A stretch of 64,000 nucleotides of DNA from positions 62,001 through 126,000 of the forward strand of contig JADLCY010000005.1 in the NCBI GenBank assembly GCA_020846935.1, given 5' to 3'. A model generated the notes under the pieces. The model was given only the letters and a program-made list of their open reading frames with translations, ran no database searches and was not told the origin of the DNA. The position numbers and the translations under genes are program-made. This document shows, piece by piece, positions 52,158 through 59,466 of this stretch; the first letter of the stretch is position 1; the number at the start of each line of letters is the position of its first letter. Source of the DNA: Gemmatimonadaceae bacterium. GTDB taxonomy: Bacteria > Gemmatimonadota > Gemmatimonadetes > Gemmatimonadales > Gemmatimonadaceae.

Positions 52158-53234
52158 ATGACCGCTTCCACCCCTGACCACTCGGCATCGGGTAGCCCGC
52201 CCGACTGGGAAGCGCTCGCGAGACACGTTGCCGGAGAGGGGGATGCCGGCGAGCGCCAGCGCATGCAGGACTGGCTCGATGCGCACCCCGAGGATCTTGC
52301 CGTGCTCGACGCGCTCGATCGGCTCGCCGAAATGGCCCCGGCCGAGGTGCCGACGGATCTCGACGTGGAGGGCGCGCTCCGACGCACGCGTGCGGTGGCG
52401 GGTTTGGACTCGAACGCGCCGCTCCGGCTTGGCCGGCGGAGCCCAAGGTCAGCGGGGGTCGCGCGTGCGCCGCGCACGCGATTCACCGTCGGTTGGCAGA
52501 TGGCGGCCGTCCTTGCCCTGATTGCGGTAAGCACGGCCGTGTGGAAGAAGGTCTCCGCGACCGGCGCGACCGGGTCCGGGCCGGCCGCTGCCACCTACAC
52601 CGCGTCGCTCGGTGCGCCGGATTCGGTGACGCTTGGGGACGGTAGCATGGCGGTCCTCGCTCCTGGGAGCCAACTGGTCGTCGCTGGCAGCTATGGAACG
52701 GCGTCGCGGGAGGTCAGGCTGACCGGTCAGGGCTGGTTCCGGGCGGTCCACGATGCGCAGCGGCCCTTCGTGGTGCTGGCTGGTGACGCCGCCGTGCGCG
52801 ACGTGGGCACGGAGTTCACGGTGCACCACTCGTCCGCGTCCGGGGTACGGGTGCAGGTGTTCGAGGGGGCGGTGCTCGTGCGCGGGGCGGCGCAGGCCGA
52901 CTCCGAGGCCGTGCTCCTGCATCAGGGTGACGAAACGGTGGTGGCGGGTGGCCTGGTCGAAGCGCCGACGCGCGGGACCGTGGCGGCCGATGCGGCCTCG
53001 TGGGTGTCGGGGCAGCTGAGGTTCCGCGATGTCCCTCTCTCGGAAGTCGCGGAAACCGTTCAGCGATGGTTCGGGTTGGAGATTCGGGTGGATGAGCCGG
53101 CGCTGGCGCGGACGAAGGTATCGATCGACGTGAACCGTGCATCGCTGGGCGGCGTAGCTCAGGAACTGGCGCTCACGGTTGGTGGGCGGGTGGATCGGCG
53201 CGGGGATACGGTCGTGGTGAGGAGCGGTCGATAG
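52158..53234 (+). CDS. FecR-family anti-sigma/sigma regulator
   Basis: 358 residues from ATG 52158. A cytoplasmic N-terminal domain with WEALARHVAGEGDAGERQRM is followed by a TM segment (WQMAAVLALIAVSTAVWKK), the FecR domain (DSVTLGDGSMAVLAPGSQL, DVGTEFTVHHS, VQVFEGAVLVRG) and the C-terminal DUF4974-like part (LRFRDVPLSEVAETVQRWFG). Transmits the receptor's signal across the inner membrane to the FecI-like sigma factor. The receptor gene follows 80 bp downstream. Confidence 0.9.
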   Translation: MTASTPDHSASGSPPDWEALARHVAGEGDAGERQRMQDWLDAHPEDLAVLDALDRLAEMAPAEVPTDLDVEGALRRTRAVAGLDSNAPLRLGRRSPRSAGVARAPRTRFTVGWQMAAVLALIAVSTAVWKKVSATGATGSGPAAATYTASLGAPDSVTLGDGSMAVLAPGSQLVVAGSYGTASREVRLTGQGWFRAVHDAQRPFVVLAGDAAVRDVGTEFTVHHSSASGVRVQVFEGAVLVRGAAQADSEAVLLHQGDETVVAGGLVEAPTRGTVAADAASWVSGQLRFRDVPLSEVAETVQRWFGLEIRVDEPALARTKVSIDVNRASLGGVAQELALTVGGRVDRRGDTVVVRSGR

Positions 53235-53314
53235 AAACGCGAGACGGGAGCGGTGTGGGGTCACGCGCGTGACCTCGCGGTGTCAGGCGGTGGAGAGGAC
53301 CTGCACGTGGCGAC

Positions 53315-55792
53315 ATGACGAAGCGGCTGGTGTTCATCAGCGCGTTGCTGTCTGCGCCCCTTGTTTCTGCGGGGGCGCAGTCGTCGTGCCTGAGGGTTCC
53401 GTCGTCGTCGTCCGCCAGCTGGCCATCGCCGCTCGACCGGCAGGTGGTAGTTGGTGACGGCCCGGTCAGCATACAGGTGGCCATCGAGCGCGCGGGCGCA
53501 GCCGCTCGTGTGCACTTCACCTACCAGGCCGACCTCCTTCCGCGCGATCGCACCGTGTGCGCGGGAACGGCGCGGGTTCAGCTTGGCGACGCGCTGACGC
53601 AGTGGCTCGACGGCAGTCGACTCAAACCCGTCATTGCCGGTACGGATCGCGTGGTGCTCGCCCTGGTGCGGCCGGCAATGACCGCGGAACCGGCAGCGGC
53701 CGCGCTGGCGACGGCGCAGCTGGCGCCGGTCGTCGTTGTGGAGCAGCCAGTCAGCGGCGCGCCCACCGAAAACGCGACGATTTCTCGATCGGTCGTGGTG
53801 AGCGATCAACTCGAGGCCACGGGATCGCCCACGGTGGCGCAGGCGCTGAGTGGCGCCGTCCCCGGTCTGTGGATGTGGAGCACGACGCCCACGGCGATCG
53901 GCGGCGGGATGGCCTCGTTGCGCGGCGCGAGCTCGTTCGGCGCGAACTATCCCAAGGTCTACGTCGACGGGATCGAGGTGGCGAACCCGGTCTTTCTTGC
54001 GCAGCTCGCGACCGATCAGGTCGCGCACGTCGAGGTGATTCGCGGGCCACAGGGCGCCGCGCTCTACGGCGCGGGTGCGATCGGTGGCGTCATCAACATC
54101 ACCACGCGCGTCGCGGCCGGCCTGCGCGACGGCCGCCGTGTGTGGCTCCGCAGCACGGCGGGTATTGCCGAGAGCCGCTATTCACCCCTCGGCGCGTTCG
54201 TGCAGGACCACGCGCTCGGGGCGCAGTTCGGCGACGCCGCGCGCTCGCTGGGACTTGGACTTTCGACGTCCACCATTGGCGCGTTCATTCCCGGCGCCTT
54301 TTCGCGTCAGGTGCAGGCCTCGCTTGGGGCCGCGTTCACCGGGTCCACAAGTCGGCTGCAGCTTACCGCCCGGGTCGTCGGCCAGCGGGCCGGCAATGCC
54401 GCGAGCCCGCTCCTCCCGGACATCCTGCCCGTCATGAGCGTGGCGCCGGGGTCGAACGGAAACGGCAACGGGAGCACCACCTCAACGGGGCCCACGGCGT
54501 CGGCTCCGCCCGTCGCTGACTCGGCGGCGGCGCAGGACGTGACGCAATACACCGTGGGCGGCACGTGGACGGTGCAGGCGGAGCGATGGACGCACGCGCT
54601 CGTGGCCGGTGTCGACGGCTATCGCCTCGACAACGTCGCGCTCGTACCCGGCATGCTGCGCACCCCCGGAGACTCGGCGCTCCTCGCGGCGTCAGGCGGC
54701 GCGGATCGGCTCAGTGCTCGCTGGTCCGCCGTGACCCAACTCGGCGATGAGCGCCGGATCGCGTCACGCGTGGCCATCGGAGCCGATCACTCGGCGCTGC
54801 GCGATGCGTCGTTAGGCAGTGCAGGCGATCGATCGCTGGGAGCGCTGGCGCCGGTGTGGCGCAGTACCTCCGGAGCGAGTGCACACGCCGATGTTTCGCT
54901 GGGCCGCGTCGTGACCCTCGCCGGCGGGCTGCGCCTCGAACGCAATGCGGGCTTCACCATCCTGAGTGGCGTCGCGGCGCTTCCGTCACTCGGCGCGGCC
55001 GTCCGGCGACAGGTCGGACCGGCGGCCATCACGCTCCGCACCGCGTACGGCAAGGCGATATCACCGGCGCGTGCCGCGCTCCGGCCCACGCCCTGGGGCG
55101 GTCGCGCGCCGGCCATCCTCTCGCTCGAGCCTGAAGAACAAGCGGGCATCGAATACGGCGCCGATGTGAGCGTCGGTTCACGCGTCTCAGCGCACATTAC
55201 ACGCTATGACCAGCGTGCGACCAACCTGGTGCAGCCGGTGGCCGCCATGAGTTCGGCGAGCGGGCGCCTGGTCTATCAGTGGCAGAACGTCGGCGCGATC
55301 ACCAACACCGGATGGGAGGTCGAGAGCCGAGTGACGCTTGGAGCGCTCGCGCTCGACGGCGCCCTCGGGCTCACCGACAGTCGTGTGCAGCGCGTCGCCA
55401 GCGGCTATTCCGGCGACCTGCGTGCTGGCGATCGCGTCCTGCAGGTGCCGACACGCACCGTCAGCCTCACCGCGTCGTGGCTCGGGCGCGGGTGGTCGGG
55501 GTCCGGTGCCATCGCGCGCGCGTCAGACTGGGTGAACTACGACTGGCTCGCGCTTTCGGGTGATCTCTCTCGAACGCCTTCCTCCATGCCCGGCGGCGAT
55601 GCGCTGCGTTCGTACTGGCGGCGCTACCGCGGCGTGACGCGCCTGCGCGCCGCGTTCACGCGCGAGATCACGGCATCGCTCGGCGCCGTCTTTGCCGGGG
55701 AGAACCTGCTCAACGTGCAGACCGGGGAACCCGACAACGTGACGATCGTCCCCGGGCGCACACTCAGGGCCGGACTTCGGGCGAGATTCTAG
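53315..55792 (+). CDS. FecA-like TonB-dependent receptor with N-terminal STN signalling domain
   Basis: 825 residues. Signal peptide ending near SAGAQS, then a secretin/TonB N-terminus (STN) domain (VSIQVAIERAGAAARVHFTY, LGDALTQWLDGSRLKPVI). The plug contains MASLRGASSFGANYPKVYVD and VEVIRGPQGAALYGAGAIGG, and the barrel ends RTLRAGLRARF. The STN domain marks a transducer that contacts FecR in the periplasm. With the FecI and FecR genes it makes a full cell-surface signalling unit, probably for a siderophore, haem or similar ligand. One CGTTAGGC encodes Leu-Gly. Confidence 0.92.
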   Translation: MTKRLVFISALLSAPLVSAGAQSSCLRVPSSSSASWPSPLDRQVVVGDGPVSIQVAIERAGAAARVHFTYQADLLPRDRTVCAGTARVQLGDALTQWLDGSRLKPVIAGTDRVVLALVRPAMTAEPAAAALATAQLAPVVVVEQPVSGAPTENATISRSVVVSDQLEATGSPTVAQALSGAVPGLWMWSTTPTAIGGGMASLRGASSFGANYPKVYVDGIEVANPVFLAQLATDQVAHVEVIRGPQGAALYGAGAIGGVINITTRVAAGLRDGRRVWLRSTAGIAESRYSPLGAFVQDHALGAQFGDAARSLGLGLSTSTIGAFIPGAFSRQVQASLGAAFTGSTSRLQLTARVVGQRAGNAASPLLPDILPVMSVAPGSNGNGNGSTTSTGPTASAPPVADSAAAQDVTQYTVGGTWTVQAERWTHALVAGVDGYRLDNVALVPGMLRTPGDSALLAASGGADRLSARWSAVTQLGDERRIASRVAIGADHSALRDASLGSAGDRSLGALAPVWRSTSGASAHADVSLGRVVTLAGGLRLERNAGFTILSGVAALPSLGAAVRRQVGPAAITLRTAYGKAISPARAALRPTPWGGRAPAILSLEPEEQAGIEYGADVSVGSRVSAHITRYDQRATNLVQPVAAMSSASGRLVYQWQNVGAITNTGWEVESRVTLGALALDGALGLTDSRVQRVASGYSGDLRAGDRVLQVPTRTVSLTASWLGRGWSGSGAIARASDWVNYDWLALSGDLSRTPSSMPGGDALRSYWRRYRGVTRLRAAFTREITASLGAVFAGENLLNVQTGEPDNVTIVPGRTLRAGLRARF

Positions 55793-55901
55793 CCGCGGGC
55801 GTCGTGCCGAATCGCGATGGCCTGAGCGCTTCGCGAACAGCTGCCGATTGTTGGTCAGCACGGACGGCGACGCGATCGTCAGGATCGACAGGTTCGTCGG
55901 A

Positions 55902-56252
55902 CTAGGATATCCAGATGCCCAGCATCGGCGTGAGGAGCGAGAGCGCGATCGCGAACACGCTGCCCGTGCCCGCGACGATCGCCATGCCCTGCACGACCCG
56001 GCGCCATGCTCGCTCACTCCCACTGCGTTCGAGGACGATCCACGCCCCGAATGACGCGATCGCCACGCCGCCGAGCGCGACGCGCCACCACGAGGGTGCA
56101 AACGTGAGGACTGCCGCCGCGATGACCGCTCCGGCCCCGCACGCGATCGCCGCCTGCGCGTCGGAAAGCAGGAGCGACAAGCGGTGCAACTGCGCGCCGA
56201 GTGTGGGTTCTTCGGTCGGCAGAATGGGTCCGGCATGTCCCTGTTGGACCAT
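55902..56252 (-). CDS. Small membrane protein of unknown function
   Basis: 116 residues from ATG 56250-56252. Three hydrophobic segments (AIACGAGAVIAAAVLTFAPS, WRVALGGVAIASFGAWIVL, GMAIVAGTGSVFAIALSLL) follow a short polar N-terminus. No family recognised. Starts 2 nt after the ChaN-like stop, so it belongs to that transcription unit. Confidence 0.65.
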   Translation of the reverse strand: MVQQGHAGPILPTEEPTLGAQLHRLSLLLSDAQAAIACGAGAVIAAAVLTFAPSWWRVALGGVAIASFGAWIVLERSGSERAWRRVVQGMAIVAGTGSVFAIALSLLTPMLGIWIS

Positions 56253-56254
56253 CG

Positions 56255-57205
56255 CTACCTCCCGGTGGCCGGAGCCGCCAGTCGCCGCGTGAACACGATG
56301 TAGTCGCCGCGCCGGCGATGCGCGGCGAGATCCACCTGGTCGAGCGATGCGACGGGGATGGCGCTCACCACCACCGTCCGCGCCGCGGGCGCGCGACGGC
56401 GTAGCCGCGCGGCGGTACCGAGACCATAGTCCGAGTGGAACGCGCCGTCGTAATGCACCACGATAGCGCCGCGGCCGGCGCGCGCCAGTGCGTCCGCCAC
56501 CGCTTCACCCATCGCTTCGTCCTTCACGCACTGCGCTTCATAGAAGCGCACCGTCATGGCGCGCATGGCCTCGGTGTCGGGCGCGTCGGCCGGGCCACCG
56601 CTGCCGTGGCCACGCATCTGCTCGGCAAACCGCGTGAAATACTCGTCGTCACGCGGGCACTGGTGGTCGCGCGCGATCCAGCGACGATCGGCGGTGGGGA
56701 TGGTGTCAAGCGCGGTGAGTCCCGCCCGGCTCACCACGGCCGCGATCCGGCGCGGCACGTTCGACGCCACGACAGGCCAGCCGCGCACCCGGGCCAGCTC
56801 AACCATGCCGCGATAGTCGGTCGCGTATCGCTCCCAGGGGCGCGCGATGCTCAGGAACGCCGATTCGTCCGTGCGGCCGGCGAGGTAGTCGTCGAGCGGG
56901 CCCTGCACGTCGCGCTCGAACATCTCGAGCGACAACACCAGGTTGGGTCGCACCGCGCCAATGGCTGCGAGCAGCGCAAGTTCGGCCGCGTGCGTGACCG
57001 GGTCGTCGTGCTGTTCGCCAAAGAACACGACGTCGGCGGCGGCCACCTCACGGGCAAAGGCATCGAACGCCATCGGCCGGCCGGTTGCCGAACTGTAGAC
57101 CCTCAGCACGGGCGACGGGTCGCTGGCGGAAGACGGCTGCGCCAGCGGGCGACAACCGATGGCGAGCAGGACGGCAGCGAGGAGGGCAAATCGGTGGTGT
57201 ATCAT
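56255..57205 (-). CDS. ChaN-family (haem-binding uptake protein-like) lipoprotein
   Basis: 316 residues from ATG 57203-57205; lipobox LAIGC near residue 18. Family motifs: VVFFGEQHDDPVTHAAEL, LSLEMFERDVQGPLDDYL, RPWERYATDYRGMVELA and VVHYDGAFHSDYGLG. ChaN from Campylobacter binds haem pairs; most relatives have no tested function. Expected at the membrane surface. The FecA-like receptor is nearby, but on the other strand. Confidence 0.85.
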   Translation of the reverse strand: MIHHRFALLAAVLLAIGCRPLAQPSSASDPSPVLRVYSSATGRPMAFDAFAREVAAADVVFFGEQHDDPVTHAAELALLAAIGAVRPNLVLSLEMFERDVQGPLDDYLAGRTDESAFLSIARPWERYATDYRGMVELARVRGWPVVASNVPRRIAAVVSRAGLTALDTIPTADRRWIARDHQCPRDDEYFTRFAEQMRGHGSGGPADAPDTEAMRAMTVRFYEAQCVKDEAMGEAVADALARAGRGAIVVHYDGAFHSDYGLGTAARLRRRAPAARTVVVSAIPVASLDQVDLAAHRRRGDYIVFTRRLAAPATGR

Positions 57206-57340
57206 CGAGAGTCGGGAACCGGAGCGAGACACCAGATCCACCTCGACTTCTCCTGGATACAGGCGGCCGATCGGAGGGTTCGAGGCACGGAACGCGGGTG
57301 TGCTGCAAGGTCGCCCCCGGCGCGGCCGCGTGCCAGTCGG

Positions 57341-58786
57341 CTACGATCCGACGATCGCCTCGGCTTCCATTTCCACGAGGTATTCGTCTCCCACGAGGTC
57401 GGCCCGCACGAGCGTGTTGGCCGGCTGGATCGTGCGAAAGCGCTCGCCGTGTGCGCGGGCGACCGCTTCCCAGTCCTCCAGACGCCGCACGTATACGCGC
57501 GTGCGCACCACGTCGGCGAGCCGTCCGCCAAGCGACTGGATGGCGCCCTCGATCCGGTCGATGATCGCATGCGCCTGGGCCGCGGGGTCGGTGCCGCCGA
57601 CCACACCGTCGCGGTGCGTAGCGGTCGTGCCGGAGACCCGAATCGTCGACCCGGTGCGCACCGCGCGACTGAATCCGGCCAGGGCTTCCCATGACGTGCC
57701 GCTAAGCGCGATCTGCCGGTCGTCGCGCCGCTGCACGGGATACGGGGGCGGGAACGCATCGAGGTGGTGACTCAGATCCCCGCTGGCGGTGAGGTAAGGT
57801 GGCTTGCGATACTCATCGCCGCAGTCGCCGGGGATCGTGCGGAGGTCCGCGAGCACCCTGGCGATCTCGCACCGCGCCTCGGCGTCGATCTCGAAGGCGA
57901 ACAGGCGCGCGTTGTCGCGGATGTGCTCGGCCTCACCCAGTCGCGCGCCCACGATGATGCCGCCGACTGCCGGCTGGTCGAGCATGTACCGGCAGGCGAG
58001 GTTGGCGATGGATACACCGAGTCGTGTCGCGTGGGCGTGGAGCACGCCGAGGAGCCGCTGCAGCGCGTCCCAGCCGCCGGCTTCGCCCACGTAGCGGCGG
58101 TACTTCATTTGGGACCACGTGTCGAGCACGTCCGGGTCCGGCTTGCCGAGCCATCGATCGCTCAGCAGCCCGCCGGCGACGGTGCCAAAGGCGAGGAGCT
58201 TCACCCCACGTTCCAGGCAGAGCGCGGTCATCCGTCCCGCGGCGCGCTGATCGAGCAGCGAGTAGCACAGCTGGTTGCTCACGACCGGGATGCCGCTCGC
58301 GAGCACGATGCGCAGGTGTGCAGTGTCGAAGTTGGTGAGGCCCAGGTGCCTGACGAGTCCTTCGGTGCGCAGTTCGTCGAGCCAGAAGAGGCAGTCGAGC
58401 CACGACGGGTCGGCGTAGTTCCACGCGTGGAACTGCATGAGGTCGATGCGGTCGCGGCGCAGTCGCGTGAGCGCTCGCTCGACCGCTGCGCGGACGTCGT
58501 CGCGGGTGACAGGGCCGGGTCGCGGGACCCACTTGGTGCACAGTTCGATTGGGCCGGTCCCGGCGCGTGACGCGAAGCGCCCTGCCACGTCTTCTGCGGA
58601 CCCGTAGTGGTCGGCCATGTCGAACGTGGTGAACCCGGCGGCCGCGAAGGGCGCCATCGCCGTCGCGGTCGCCTCGAGGTCGATGGCTCGACCGTCGCGC
58701 TCCATGTCGGCGACCTGCCAAAGTCCGGTGACGACGCGGGAGATGGTGAATCCGGGGGCGAGCTCGATGCGGTCGACGTGGGTCAT
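57341..58786 (-). CDS. Aldo/keto reductase fused to a C-terminal RidA-family domain
   Basis: 481 residues, one continuous frame. Residues 1 to about 320: aldo/keto reductase barrel with FDMADHYG (catalytic Asp and Tyr), CTKW (Lys), MQFHAWN (His), GLTNFDTAHL and GIIVGARLGEAEHI (NADPH-binding end). Residues about 355-481: RidA/YjgF domain with SRAVRTGSTIRVSGTTA, LADVVRTRVYVRRLEDWEAV, then TLVRADLV, where the catalytic Arg sits, and LVEMEAEAIV. RidA removes reactive enamine/imine species, so the fusion may pair reduction with imine clean-up. Both halves look complete. Confidence 0.9.
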   Translation of the reverse strand: MTHVDRIELAPGFTISRVVTGLWQVADMERDGRAIDLEATATAMAPFAAAGFTTFDMADHYGSAEDVAGRFASRAGTGPIELCTKWVPRPGPVTRDDVRAAVERALTRLRRDRIDLMQFHAWNYADPSWLDCLFWLDELRTEGLVRHLGLTNFDTAHLRIVLASGIPVVSNQLCYSLLDQRAAGRMTALCLERGVKLLAFGTVAGGLLSDRWLGKPDPDVLDTWSQMKYRRYVGEAGGWDALQRLLGVLHAHATRLGVSIANLACRYMLDQPAVGGIIVGARLGEAEHIRDNARLFAFEIDAEARCEIARVLADLRTIPGDCGDEYRKPPYLTASGDLSHHLDAFPPPYPVQRRDDRQIALSGTSWEALAGFSRAVRTGSTIRVSGTTATHRDGVVGGTDPAAQAHAIIDRIEGAIQSLGGRLADVVRTRVYVRRLEDWEAVARAHGERFRTIQPANTLVRADLVGDEYLVEMEAEAIVGS

Positions 58787-58816
58787 GCGGTGCGACGTTG
58801 ACTGGGAAGTGTGCGG

Positions 58817-59458
58817 CTACTGCAACAACGTTCGCAGATCAGACGCCGAGTGCGCCACGTGCGTGGGGCGGTGAGCGCGGAGGTCGGCTTCACCAAAGGC
58901 GCCCCACGTGACGCCAATGGACGCGACGCCTGCGGCGTTGGCCGCGTCGAGGTCGAAGGGTGAGTCGCCCACATACACCGTCTCGGCGGCCGCCGCACCG
59001 AGGCGCTGCATGGCGAACAGCACCGGCTCCGGGCCAGGCTTGTGGGTGGCCGTCGACTCCAGGCCCACCACGATCTCGAAGCACGCATCGATCCCGATGC
59101 AGGTGAGGGCCCGGTGGGCCAGCGTTTCGATCTTGCTGGTAACCACGCCGAGCGGCCGGCCGTCGTCGCGCAGCCAGTGCACGACGTCGTTGACTCCGGC
59201 GTAGGGACGCGTGAGGCGGTCGTGGTTGGCCATCTGGAAGCTGCGGTACGCGGCGATGATGGCGTCGAGCTGCTGCGCCGAGCTGGCGTAGTCACCCAGG
59301 TGGGACGCGAGCGGCCGGCCGAGTCCGCGGAGGATCTCCTCGCGGGAGGGTGACCAGCCCAGGACGGTGGTGAAGGCGTGCTGGCCGGAGCGGACGATCA
59401 GTTCGATGGTATCGGCGAGGGTGCCATCGAGGTCGAACAGGACGACGCGGTAGGGCAT
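58817..59458 (-). CDS. HAD-superfamily phosphatase, phosphoglycolate phosphatase-like
   Basis: 213 residues from ATG 59456-59458. Motif I VLFDLDGTLADT, motif II VVTSK, motif III Lys in THKPGPEP, motif IV VYVGDSPFDLDAANAAG. The alpha-helical cap after motif I fits the Gph/PpaX group. Cytosolic phosphatase for a small phosphorylated metabolite. Starts 8 nt after the helicase gene on the same strand. Confidence 0.88.
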   Translation of the reverse strand: MPYRVVLFDLDGTLADTIELIVRSGQHAFTTVLGWSPSREEILRGLGRPLASHLGDYASSAQQLDAIIAAYRSFQMANHDRLTRPYAGVNDVVHWLRDDGRPLGVVTSKIETLAHRALTCIGIDACFEIVVGLESTATHKPGPEPVLFAMQRLGAAAAETVYVGDSPFDLDAANAAGVASIGVTWGAFGEADLRAHRPTHVAHSASDLRTLLQ

Positions 59459-59466
59459 TCGCCAAT

